Positions 48,764 to 57,056 of a DNA stretch of 64,000 bases are shown one piece after another. The position numbers and the translations under genes are program-made. A model generated the notes under the pieces. That model made no database searches and had not been told where the DNA came from. It saw only the letters and a program-made list of their open reading frames with translations. Position 1 is the stretch's first letter. Every line of letters begins with the position of its first letter. The DNA lies in assembly GCA_020073345.1 (NCBI GenBank), contig JAIQFI010000004.1:124001-188000 (forward strand), given 5' to 3'. The stretch is from Terriglobia bacterium (lineage in GTDB: Bacteria; Acidobacteriota; Terriglobia; Bryobacterales; Bryobacteraceae).

Positions 48764-49428
48764 TTTACGCTGGTGCACTGGCAGCCGGCGTAGATTTCGT
48801 CCAGCGCTCCGTTCAGTGCGTCCAGAACGCGATCGGCGACCGCGGCAGCCTCGGCAGCCGGAACGTTGTGCCGCGCGATCAGAGCGTCCCACTGCGCGGC
48901 GTGCTCCACGTCCGCCGATTCGTGAACGGCGAAGTAGCGCAACGTCTCATCGTCGGTGATCTTGTAGTTGGCCTTGAGACCTTCGATCTTGGCGGCCGAT
49001 ACCGCGGGGATCTGGTTCTCGTAGCAGTACAAGCCCGCGGCGGCGAGTCCGGTGTCCATCTTGGCGATGGAACGGAACGTCTCGACCAGCGCCTTCATCT
49101 TCGGGCCGGCGGCTTGACCGAGCACGGCCTGGCGCGATTCGCCCAGTCCTGCGGCGAAATCCAGCCACAGGTCGGGATGGGTCGGTGAAGTGGCTTCTTC
49201 GTCTGCCAGGTTCGCGGCGATGGTCTGCCGTGAAGCGAGGTCTTCGCAGCGGCTGTGCATCTCGCTCAAATAAGCGGGAAACGCCCGGACGTGGGTGAAG
49301 TACTGGCGCGCGTAGGACTGCAGGTCTTCGAGAGACAGCTCGCCCTTGCTCCAGGCCACGTAGAACGGATGCTTCAAGAGGTGTTTGGCATCAATCTTTT
49401 GGTTTAAAACTTCGATGGTCGAAGACAT
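48760..49428 (-). CDS. CADD/PqqC-superfamily diiron protein, candidate para-aminobenzoate synthase
   Basis: The 222-residue helical protein belongs to the TenA/PqqC/CADD heme-oxygenase-like fold. The set Glu77, His84, Glu137, His169, Asp173 and His176 matches the six metal ligands of Chlamydia CADD. CADD also uses a Tyr and a Lys (Tyr27 and Lys152 there) as self-sacrificed sources for p-aminobenzoate; Tyr23 and Lys147 sit at the matching offsets here. No pabA, pabB or pabC is near. The assignment as pABA synthase is inference; a PqqC-like role is the alternative. The adjacent ferredoxin and reductase could supply electrons. Confidence 0.7.
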   Translation of the reverse strand: MSSTIEVLNQKIDAKHLLKHPFYVAWSKGELSLEDLQSYARQYFTHVRAFPAYLSEMHSRCEDLASRQTIAANLADEEATSPTHPDLWLDFAAGLGESRQAVLGQAAGPKMKALVETFRSIAKMDTGLAAAGLYCYENQIPAVSAAKIEGLKANYKITDDETLRYFAVHESADVEHAAQWDALIARHNVPAAEAAAVADRVLDALNGALDEIYAGCQCTSVN

Positions 49429-49448
49429 ATGTGGAGTATTCTACCAGA

Positions 49449-50663
49449 ATGTGGGCCGCCTCCCTAGTGATGATGGTGTGCTCCTGGCTGTCCTACGTCG
49501 ACCGCCAGATTCTGGCGACGCTTTCCGTGGTGATCCTCGCCGACACCGGCCTCAGCACCGAACGGTATACCGAAGTGGTTTCGGCGTTCTCGATCGCTTA
49601 CATGCTCGGGAATCCGCTATGGGGCTCGCTGCTGGATTACGTAGGATTGCGCAAAGGCATGCTGGCGGCCGTTGCTATCTGGAGCGTGGCCAGCGCATCG
49701 CATGCCTGGGTCGGGTACGGAACGGCCGCATTTCTGGGATTTGCCGCGGCCCGCGCGCTTTTAGGATTCGGCGAAGGTGCTACTTTTCCTGGGGGATTCC
49801 GCACCGCCATGGATTCCCTGCCCCCCAACCGCCAGTCTCGCGGCATAGCGATTTCCTATAGCGGCGGATCGCTCGGAGCGATCGTGACCCCCTTCCTGGT
49901 GATCCCGATCGCGGCGCGTTTTGGCTGGAGATCCGCATTTCTGGTAACTGGCGCGTCGGGATTGGCATGGCTGGCGCTGTGGGCGAGAGTCGCGCGGCCA
50001 CCGTACCTGCGGGTGCCGGAACGTAAGCCGGCAAAGGTCGTTTGGCCAAATTTGCTAGAGAGACGGTTCTGGGCGCTGGTGTGCGGCTATTCGCTGGGCG
50101 CGATCGCGCTGGGGCCGATCCTGTATTTGAGTTCGCTGTACCTGAATCGCGTGTTCGGCGTATCGCAGGACGACTTGAAGTATTACCTGTGGGTGCCTCC
50201 GGCCGGCTGGGAGGTTGGGTATTTTTTCTGGGGCTGGGTGGCCGACCGATATGCTTCAGGCGAGAATCGGCCCGCGGGCTTGTTCCTGCTGCTGACGATT
50301 CTTCAGCTACCCCTTGCAGCCGTGACGTGGCTCACGTCACCAGTGCTAGTAATGATCGTGTTCTTCTGGTCCATGTTCATCGCCGCGGGCTTCATCGTGG
50401 TTGCGCTGCGCGCAGCCGCGCGCGCTTATCCGGTGGGACAAACGTCGATGGTGGCGGGCTTGGGCGCAGGTACGTGGTCAGCGCTGGTGGCAGTGCTGCT
50501 GCCGCTACTGGGGCGCTGGTTCGACCAGCAGCGCTATACGGAAACGTTCGTGTTAGTGACGCTGATCCCGGTGGCGGGGACGGCTCTCTGGCTGTGGTTG
50601 ACTAGGCAGCCGGATTCATTTGCTGGTAGTGCTTCCGATAGGGCCGCCGCGTCAGTGAAATGA
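49449..50663 (+). CDS. major facilitator superfamily transporter
   Basis: The 404-residue protein starts at ATG 49449 (MWAASLVMMVCSWLSYVDRQ); a GTG at 49431 is possible. It has about twelve helices, an MFS loop motif LWGSLLDYVGLRKGMLAAV, RALLGFGEGATFPGGFRT and PPNRQSRGIAISYSGGSLGA, as in the anion/organic acid (ACS) group. The substrate is not known. It is divergent from the CADD-like gene, and its 3' end overlaps the next MFS gene by 62 bp on the other strand. Confidence 0.88.
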   Translation: MWAASLVMMVCSWLSYVDRQILATLSVVILADTGLSTERYTEVVSAFSIAYMLGNPLWGSLLDYVGLRKGMLAAVAIWSVASASHAWVGYGTAAFLGFAAARALLGFGEGATFPGGFRTAMDSLPPNRQSRGIAISYSGGSLGAIVTPFLVIPIAARFGWRSAFLVTGASGLAWLALWARVARPPYLRVPERKPAKVVWPNLLERRFWALVCGYSLGAIALGPILYLSSLYLNRVFGVSQDDLKYYLWVPPAGWEVGYFFWGWVADRYASGENRPAGLFLLLTILQLPLAAVTWLTSPVLVMIVFFWSMFIAAGFIVVALRAAARAYPVGQTSMVAGLGAGTWSALVAVLLPLLGRWFDQQRYTETFVLVTLIPVAGTALWLWLTRQPDSFAGSASDRAAASVK

Positions 50664-51960
50664 CGACCAGCATCAACGCCCCGGCAACTGCCATGGTGAT
50701 CGAAATTCCAGCGCCGATCATCTTGGGATCCTTGAACAGATAATCGGCGAACACGCCCGGCATCAGCGGCCCCAGCGTCAGGCCGCCCAGGTTCAGGATG
50801 AACAGATACAACGCGCCTACCTGCGCGCGCATCTGATTGGGAAAAATCAGTTGCAAGGCCGCGCCCGCGGTGCCCATCGGCAAAACGAGAAAGAACAATC
50901 CCGGGCCGATCAGCGCCAGCGACCACACCGCGCTGGGCATCAGCATCGCCGGAACCAGGAACAGCAGAATCCCAATCGCGCAGGGAAAGGCCACTAGCAA
51001 TGGCGCATCCACGATTCCGCGCTTCGACCAGCGCTCGCTGAGCCATCCACCGACGTACAAGCCCAGGCAGCCGAATGTAAGAATCAGGAATCCCAGTGCT
51101 CGTCCCGTTTGGCCGATGTTCCAGCCGTGGGCCCGGAGGAAATAGGTAGGCACCCAGGCCGTGAATCCATAGTTGCAGGCGGCCTGAAAGACGAAGCCGA
51201 TCGAGATACCCACAACCGATTGCCAGCGGGAACCGATCTCCGTGAATGTGTCCGCCATGCTGAGCTTGGTGACCCCGGCAGCAGTCCGCGCGAGATTCTT
51301 GCGGATCGGCTCCTTCACGGTGTAGACCAGCAGGGCGAAGAGGAGTCCGGGCAAGCCGAGAATCAGAAACGTCAGGCGCCAGGAGGCGATGGTTCCCAGG
51401 ATCGGCAGCGTGATTTCGGGCTGGCGCGTCACCGCCTGCACAGCCGTTCCTCCGACTACGAGAGCGAGCCCGGAGCCGAGCAGTTGGCCGATGTAGAACA
51501 CGCTCAGCGCGGCTCCCAACCGTTCCTTCGGAAAAAGATCCGAGAGGATCGAAAACGATGCCGGATTCAGGCCGGCTTCGCCGATACCGACGCCCATGCG
51601 GGCCAGAAAAAGCGTGGTGTAGCTCCGGGCCAACGCGCAGCCGGCAGTGAAGACGCTCCAGAAGGCGATGCAGACCGAAATTAAATTCCTGCGATTGGCC
51701 GAATCCGCCCAGCGTCCCAGGGGCAAGCCCATCACCGCGTAGAACAACGCGAACGAAAATCCTTGCAGCAGTCCGACCAGCGTATCGTTGATCTTGAGAT
51801 CGGCCTTGATAAACGGCACCAGCAGGCTGAGGATCTGCCGATCGACGAAAGAGAGCGTGTAGCACAGCATCAGCACCACGGCGGCATACCAGGCGGTGTG
51901 CGAAGGGATAGAGGCCGGTGAGCCGGACGCGCTGGCATCCGGACGGCGTGTGGGCGTCAT
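50602..51960 (-). CDS. major facilitator superfamily transporter
   Basis: The 452-residue protein starts at MTPTRRPDASASGSP. It has about twelve helices, with YTLSFVDRQILSLLVPFIKA, YAVMGLPLGRWADSANRRNL, RMGVGIGEAGLNPASFSILS and LFPKERLGAALSVFYIGQ, resembling spinster-like or hexuronate-type MFS carriers. The substrate is not known. The longer upstream extension to 52548 is antisense to the kinase gene and is rejected. Confidence 0.88.
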   Translation of the reverse strand: MTPTRRPDASASGSPASIPSHTAWYAAVVLMLCYTLSFVDRQILSLLVPFIKADLKINDTLVGLLQGFSFALFYAVMGLPLGRWADSANRRNLISVCIAFWSVFTAGCALARSYTTLFLARMGVGIGEAGLNPASFSILSDLFPKERLGAALSVFYIGQLLGSGLALVVGGTAVQAVTRQPEITLPILGTIASWRLTFLILGLPGLLFALLVYTVKEPIRKNLARTAAGVTKLSMADTFTEIGSRWQSVVGISIGFVFQAACNYGFTAWVPTYFLRAHGWNIGQTGRALGFLILTFGCLGLYVGGWLSERWSKRGIVDAPLLVAFPCAIGILLFLVPAMLMPSAVWSLALIGPGLFFLVLPMGTAGAALQLIFPNQMRAQVGALYLFILNLGGLTLGPLMPGVFADYLFKDPKMIGAGISITMAVAGALMLVVISLTRRPYRKHYQQMNPAA

Positions 51961-51984
51961 GGTCCGAACCAATATACTGCAATC

Positions 51985-52506
51985 GTGGTGTTGATGATCC
52001 CCGAGCGCGGACTGGTGCTCTTGATCGGGGCGGCCGGGAGCGGCAAATCGACCTTCGCGCGCAAGCATTTCAATGCCACGGAGATTGTTTCCTCGGACGC
52101 CCTGCGAGCCGCGGTTTCCGATGACGAAAGCGATCAGAGCGCCTCGGCGGATGCGTTCGAACTGCTGCGATCGATCGCCACCAAACGCCTCAGCCGCGGA
52201 CGACTTACGGTGATTGATGCCACCAACGTCCAGCGGACGGCACGCCGGAGTTTGGTAGCGTTGGCGGCCAGGAACTCGGCGCCAACCGCGGCGATCGTCC
52301 TGAATCTTCCCTTGGAAGCGTGTCTGGCTCGCAATCGCTCGCGTCCGGCGCGCCCGGTCGGCCCCGAGGTGGTCGAAAAGCAGGTGGCGGATCTGGTCGC
52401 CTCGCTCCCCGAATTGAAAACTGAGGGGTTTAAGAACGTGTATATAATAGATAACACAATGGATATCGATTCCGCTGCGGTGTTGCGCCAGCCGACCGAC
52501 GTGTAA
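51985..52506 (+). CDS. PNKP-type polynucleotide kinase domain protein (stand-alone)
   Basis: The 173-residue protein starts at GTG. P-loop GAAGSGKS at 15-22 is followed by STFARKHFNATEIVSSDALR, SDDESDQSASADAFELL, SRGRLTVIDATNVQRTARRS and RPVGPEVVEKQ. This is the kinase module that begins bacterial Pnkp RNA-repair enzymes. Phosphatase and ligase modules are missing, so only 5'-phosphorylation of RNA or DNA ends can be proposed. It is divergent from the MFS gene, 24 bp away. Confidence 0.8.
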   Translation: MVLMIPERGLVLLIGAAGSGKSTFARKHFNATEIVSSDALRAAVSDDESDQSASADAFELLRSIATKRLSRGRLTVIDATNVQRTARRSLVALAARNSAPTAAIVLNLPLEACLARNRSRPARPVGPEVVEKQVADLVASLPELKTEGFKNVYIIDNTMDIDSAAVLRQPTDV

Positions 52507-52571
52507 TCCTTTTGGCACTGGCTGAGCGCGCCAGATTCTAGGTAACATTACCCTTAAGGGACGTTTCTCGC

Positions 52572-55500
52572 TTGAACCTCACAGCCTTATTCATCAAGCG
52601 GCCAGTCATGACGGCACTGGTCATGGCGGCGATTGTCATCTTTGGTGTCGCCGGATACCGGACGCTGCCTGTCAGCGATCTCCCCAACATCGACTACCCG
52701 ACCATGCAGGTCCAGGCTAGTCTGCCCGGTGCCAGCCCCGAAACTATGGCCGCTTCGGTAGCGACCGTTCTCGAGCGCCAGTTCTCGACCGTTCCTGGCC
52801 TCGACTCGATGACGTCCACGAGCGTGCGCGGACGCACCAACGTCACCCTGCAGTTCTCGCTGGACCGCAATATCGACGCCGCCTCCCAGGACGTGCAGAA
52901 CCAGATCGCGGCCGTGGTTCGAAAGCTCCCCGTCGGGATGCCGGCTCCGCCCCAATTGCAGAAGGTGAATCCGGCGGACCAGGCGATCCTGTTCATGGGC
53001 CTGAATTCTCTAACGATCTCGCCGCAGGAGTTGGACGAGTACGCGGAGACCCTGATCGGCCCTCGGATTTCGACCATCAACGGCGTGGCGCAGGTCAATG
53101 TGTGGGGCGCGGCGAAATTCGCCGTACGCGCCCAGATGGATCCGAACCAGTTAGCCGCCCGCGGTATCGGCATTGACGAAGTCGCCACCGCCATCCAGAA
53201 ACATAATGTCAATCTGCCGGCGGGAATTCTGTGGGGCACCAATCAGGCCTATACGGTTCAAGCCGACGGCCAGTTGACGAACGCCGCCGGGTACCGCTCG
53301 CTGATCGTCTCTTATAACCACGGATCCCCAGTGCGCCTGGGCGAATTAGGGCGCGTGCTCGACGGTATCCAGAACGATAAGGAACTCGCCTGGGTCAACG
53401 ATATCAGCCGAGGTAGCGGTGACACTCGCTCCATCATGTTCCAGGTGCAGCGCCAGCCCGGCACTAACACTGTCGAGATCGTCGACCACATCAAGGCGCT
53501 GTTTCCGGAGTTTCGCGCCCAGTTGCCGCCCTCGGTGAATCTGGATGTCGTTTATGACCGCTCGACGTCCATCCGCGAGTCGGTGGATGACGTCAAATTT
53601 ACGTTGCTGTTGACGGTTGGGCTGGTGGTGCTGGTCATTTTCATTTTCCTGCGCAACGTTTCGGCCACCATCATTCCCAGTCTGGCGCTGCCTATTTCGA
53701 TCGTCGGCACGTTCGCCGCGATGTACTTCCTGAACTACAGCCTGGACAATCTGTCCTTGATGGCGCTGACGCTGGCGGTCGGGTTCGTCGTGGACGACGC
53801 CATTGTGGTCCTGGAGAACATCGTCCGCCACATGGAAATGGGCAAGTCGCGCATGGCGGCGGCCATTGAAGGCGGGCGCGAGATCGGCTTCACCGTGCTC
53901 TCGATGACTCTGTCGCTGACTTCGGTCTTTATTCCAGTGCTGTTCATGGGCGGAATCGTCGGAAGACTGTTCCACGAGTTCGCGGTGGTGATCAGCGTGG
54001 CGATTCTGATTTCCGGATTCGTTTCGCTGAGTCTGACGCCCATGCTGTGCAGCCGCTTCCTGCGGCCGCCCGGCGAAAAGCATGGCAAACTGTTCCAGAC
54101 CACGGAACGCGGCTTCGACGCGCTCCGCGACTTCTACCGCTGGACGCTCAACGGCGTCATCCGGCATCGCTTTGTCACCCTAATGACAGCGGTGGCCACC
54201 CTGGCCATTACCGTGTACCTGTACGGATTGGTTCCCAAGGGTTTCATCCCCAGCCAGGACACCAATCAGATTAATGCTTCCACTGAGTTTTCCCAGGATG
54301 CATCCTTCGACATCATGGGGCGGCTGCAACAACAAGTGGATGACGTAATCGCCAAAAATCCCAACGTGGACGCATACTTTTCCCGGACCGGCGGAGGCGG
54401 AAACAACGCCGGCAACGCCGGCAATCTGCAAGTTCGGCTGAAACCCCGCTCCGAGCGGAAAGCCACGCCGGAACAGGTGATGGATGAGCTGCGACCGTTC
54501 GTGAACCAGATTCCGGGCGTAAAAACCTACTTCCAGAATCCGCCGCTGGTACGCATCGGCGGCCAGCAAAGCCGGAGCTTGTACCAGTACACGCTGCAGG
54601 CACAGAACCTCGAAGAGCTCTACCGCGCCTCGACTGATTTCGAAAAGCGCCTCAGGGATACTCAGGGACTGATTGACGTCAATAGCGATCTTCTCATCTC
54701 CAGCCCGCTGGTAGACGTAAAGATCGACCGCGATCACGCTTCGTCCCTGGGGGTGACGGCGGACCAGATCGAAGACGCGCTGTATAACGCCTACGGCACG
54801 CGCCAGGTATCCGACATTTACGCCCCGACCAACGATTACCAGGTGATCCTCGAGCTCTTGCCGCAGTATCAGGCGGATCCCAACGCACTCGACATGCTCT
54901 ATGTGCGGTCCGCCAATGGCAAGCTGGTGTCGCTGAATACGGTCACCAAGGCGCGGACCACGGTGGGACCTCTGGCGGTGAACCACCTGGGTCAGCTCCC
55001 TGCGGTGACCATTTCATTCAATCTCGCTCCGGGGGTTTCTCTGGGCGATGCGGTCGATCGCGTCGAGCAAGCCGCGCGCGAGACCTTGCCGGATACGATT
55101 CACACCACTTTCCAGGGCGTGGCGGCGGCATTCCAGTCGTCCTTAGTCGGCATGGGCCTGCTGGTGATCATGGCGATCCTGGTGATCTACATGGTGCTGG
55201 GAATTCTCTACGAAAGCTTCATCCATCCCATCACCATTCTGTCCGGGCTGCCTTCCGCGGGAATGGGCGCGCTAGCGACGCTGCTTTTGTTCCACGACGA
55301 ACTCAATATCTACTCGTTCGTCGGCATCATCATGCTGGTTGGAATCGTAAAAAAGAACGCCATCATGATGATCGATTTCGCCATCGAAGCCCAGCGCCTG
55401 CACAACGTCCCTGCCGCCGATGCGATTTACGAAGCCTGCCTGGTGCGCTTCCGTCCCATCATGATGACCACTATGGCCGCGCTGATGGGAACCTTGCCTA

Positions 55501-55727
55501 TCGCGCTGGGTCTGGGCGCTGGATCCGAGGCGCGCCGTCCGCTGGGCCTGGCAGTTGTAGGTGGCCTGGTGGTCTCGCAGCTCCTGACGCTGTACATCAC
55601 ACCGGTCGTCTATATCTATATGGAGCAGTTCCGCGGATCCTTCGACAAGCTTGGCGGCAAGTTTGGACGCAAGCGGAAGAAGCTTTCCGGGCAGGTTTCC
55701 GCACCAGCCGGTGTTGTCAACAGCTGA
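52572..55727 (+). CDS. RND multidrug efflux inner-membrane pump, HAE1/MdtB type
   Basis: The 1051-residue protein starts at TTG with an AAGGGA site. NLTALFIKRPVMTALVMAAI opens the first helix. Twelve membrane helices and two large periplasmic loops follow. Proton-relay residues are in TLAVGFVVDDAIVVLENIVR (Asp pair) and MLVGIVKKNAIMMIDFAIEA (Lys). LPVSDLPNIDYPTMQVQASL and GFIPSQDTNQINASTEFSQD are typical of the family. Exporters of this type need a membrane-fusion protein and an outer-membrane channel; neither is encoded next to it. Confidence 0.95.
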   Translation: MNLTALFIKRPVMTALVMAAIVIFGVAGYRTLPVSDLPNIDYPTMQVQASLPGASPETMAASVATVLERQFSTVPGLDSMTSTSVRGRTNVTLQFSLDRNIDAASQDVQNQIAAVVRKLPVGMPAPPQLQKVNPADQAILFMGLNSLTISPQELDEYAETLIGPRISTINGVAQVNVWGAAKFAVRAQMDPNQLAARGIGIDEVATAIQKHNVNLPAGILWGTNQAYTVQADGQLTNAAGYRSLIVSYNHGSPVRLGELGRVLDGIQNDKELAWVNDISRGSGDTRSIMFQVQRQPGTNTVEIVDHIKALFPEFRAQLPPSVNLDVVYDRSTSIRESVDDVKFTLLLTVGLVVLVIFIFLRNVSATIIPSLALPISIVGTFAAMYFLNYSLDNLSLMALTLAVGFVVDDAIVVLENIVRHMEMGKSRMAAAIEGGREIGFTVLSMTLSLTSVFIPVLFMGGIVGRLFHEFAVVISVAILISGFVSLSLTPMLCSRFLRPPGEKHGKLFQTTERGFDALRDFYRWTLNGVIRHRFVTLMTAVATLAITVYLYGLVPKGFIPSQDTNQINASTEFSQDASFDIMGRLQQQVDDVIAKNPNVDAYFSRTGGGGNNAGNAGNLQVRLKPRSERKATPEQVMDELRPFVNQIPGVKTYFQNPPLVRIGGQQSRSLYQYTLQAQNLEELYRASTDFEKRLRDTQGLIDVNSDLLISSPLVDVKIDRDHASSLGVTADQIEDALYNAYGTRQVSDIYAPTNDYQVILELLPQYQADPNALDMLYVRSANGKLVSLNTVTKARTTVGPLAVNHLGQLPAVTISFNLAPGVSLGDAVDRVEQAARETLPDTIHTTFQGVAAAFQSSLVGMGLLVIMAILVIYMVLGILYESFIHPITILSGLPSAGMGALATLLLFHDELNIYSFVGIIMLVGIVKKNAIMMIDFAIEAQRLHNVPAADAIYEACLVRFRPIMMTTMAALMGTLPIALGLGAGSEARRPLGLAVVGGLVVSQLLTLYITPVVYIYMEQFRGSFDKLGGKFGRKRKKLSGQVSAPAGVVNS

Positions 55728-55788
55728 CGACAGGTCGTTCCAAAACCGTAAATTCAGCGCACCTGAGAAGAAATTGCCCGCAGTTTTT

Positions 55789-55804
55789 CCTCAGTATCCT
55801 GAGG
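55789..55804. other. small stem-loop after the RND gene
   Basis: CCTCAG (55789-55794), loop TATC, CTGAGG (55799-55804) is a perfect 6-bp hairpin preceded by TTTTT. It contains the stop codon of the minus-strand PilZ-like gene and may weakly end transcription from both sides; the T-run is on the wrong side for a plus-strand terminator. Confidence 0.4.
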
Positions 55805-56156
55805 CGGCTTTTAAGGGAGACACCTTAGGCTGGGTGCCGGACCAAAGCCTCAGGAGATGCTGGGGAGTGAACCACCGTTCCGACCATTGGGACCGGGGCG
55901 AGAGTTTCACCTTGACGAAGAATCCAAGCGGCTGCTGGCGCCTGCAATCTTCCACAGTGCCCTCCAAGTGATGGGCTTTGCTCACGATCCGGACCACCGC
56001 ATCGCGCGGGAATGCACACTCGGTCAGGATTTCCGCGAACCACTCCCCAATCTCCTCCAGATTGCCGAGCATGGCCTGTCGTCCCCGGCGATCGGCGCGG
56101 GTAATGAAGACCAGCTCGGAACACAGATGACGGCATATTGATTTGGACTCGGGCAT
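55791..56156 (-). CDS. PilZ-like small protein
   Basis: The 121-residue protein starts at MPESKSICRHLCSELVFITR. A beta-rich stretch DAVVRIVSKAHHLEGTVEDC is followed by GFFVKVKLSPRSQWSERWFT and PQHLLRLW, a pattern I associate with small PilZ-like proteins of acidobacteria in which the C-terminus reads WSPRQFxPQHLL. The c-di-GMP motif RxxxR is not evident and the NxSxxG motif is replaced by EEIGEWFAE, so ligand binding is doubtful. There are paired Cys in CRHLC. Moderate confidence that it is a gene at all. Confidence 0.5.
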   Translation of the reverse strand: MPESKSICRHLCSELVFITRADRRGRQAMLGNLEEIGEWFAEILTECAFPRDAVVRIVSKAHHLEGTVEDCRRQQPLGFFVKVKLSPRSQWSERWFTPQHLLRLWSGTQPKVSPLKAASGY

Positions 56157-56291
56157 GACTAAACCGCTGCACGTACTAGACCATTTCCCCGATACAGGCT
56201 GGCGCAAACCCACTCAGTACGGAGCCTAAGGAAGGGACCATGGTCGAATCCCTTAAGATCTAAGAAGACTTAGCATGGTGGCGATTCCGGC
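56157..56291. other. intergenic region with a short hairpin, no clear riboswitch
   Basis: CTAAG (56260-56264), AAGA, CTTAG (56269-56273) is a 5-bp hairpin 18 bp before the GTG of the ABC ATPase gene. AAGGGA and TCCCTT flank CCATGG further upstream. I see no TPP (CTGAGA/ACCTGA) or FMN consensus blocks, although the downstream transporter resembles thiamine-precursor and riboflavin systems. Confidence 0.4.
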
Positions 56292-57056
56292 GTGACAAAA
56301 ACCACTGGAACTAATACCGCACGTGGCGTCGCCCTACGCCTGGAGGGGGTCCGCCGGGTCTTCGAAAATAGCCTCGCGGTGATCGAAGGGATGGATCTGG
56401 CAATCGACGCCGGGGAATTCCTCGCCGTACTGGGACCGTCCGGCTGCGGAAAGTCCACCCTGCTGCGAATGATCGCCCGGCTGTCGGCTCCCGACGGCGG
56501 CCGCATCGTCACGGAGCCGGAACACTCTCAGGTTGCATTCGTATTTCAAGACGCTCACTTGCTGCCTTGGCGGACGGTACTGGCCAACACCGTTCTTCCT
56601 CTGGAGTTGATGGGACTCGGGCGCGAGGAGCGCCGTACCAAGGCACGCGCCGTGCTCGATCAAGTGGGATTGGCCGAAGCCGAGGCGCGCTATCCGGCAC
56701 AGCTTTCGGGCGGCATGCGGATGCGCGTGTCTCTGGCGAGAGCCCTGGTTACGGAACCTCGCCTGCTGCTGCTGGACGAGCCGTTCGCGGCGCTCGACGA
56801 GATCACGCGATTCAACCTCGAGGTGCAGCTTCGGGATCTGTGGCAGCGCCGGGGGATGACGGTGATCTTCGTCACGCACTCCATTTCGGAAGCGGCGTTC
56901 CTGGCAAATCGCGCAGTGGTGCTGGCGCGGCGTGGCGGTAAAATTCGCCTCGATCGGCACATCGGCCTGCCGCCTGAACGCAGCAACGATTTGCGATCCG
57001 ATCCGCGCCTGGGACAAGAGATGAAACTCCTGATGGGAGCAATGGAGGAAGAGTGA
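56292..57056 (+). CDS. ABC transporter ATP-binding protein (NitT/TauT/ThiZ type)
   Basis: The 254-residue protein starts at GTG. Walker A GPSGCGKST is followed by the Q-loop FVFQDAHLLPWRTVLANT, signature LSGGMRMRVSLARAL, Walker B RLLLLDEPFAALDE and the H-loop VIFVTHSISEAAFLANRAVV. It drives uptake through the permease encoded next (4-bp GTGA overlap). The subfamily moves nitrate, sulfonates, taurine or pyrimidine thiamine precursors. Confidence 0.92.
   Translation: MTKTTGTNTARGVALRLEGVRRVFENSLAVIEGMDLAIDAGEFLAVLGPSGCGKSTLLRMIARLSAPDGGRIVTEPEHSQVAFVFQDAHLLPWRTVLANTVLPLELMGLGREERRTKARAVLDQVGLAEAEARYPAQLSGGMRMRVSLARALVTEPRLLLLDEPFAALDEITRFNLEVQLRDLWQRRGMTVIFVTHSISEAAFLANRAVVLARRGGKIRLDRHIGLPPERSNDLRSDPRLGQEMKLLMGAMEEE

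Noticed and set aside
51961-52548. N-terminal extension of the minus-strand MFS frame
   Set aside because: It is antisense to the kinase gene and adds nearly 200 residues not found in MFS proteins.
55789-55804. Hairpin as a classical rho-independent terminator
   Set aside because: The T-run precedes the stem on the plus strand and is an A-run after the stem on the minus strand, so it does not fit the canonical form.
56241-56251. GGTCGAATCCC, resembling a tRNA T-loop
   Set aside because: The bases upstream do not fold into D and anticodon arms and there is no matching acceptor stem.
56157-56291. Possible TPP or FMN riboswitch ahead of the ABC importer
   Set aside because: Conserved blocks are missing and the gap is short after allowing for the neighbouring gene.
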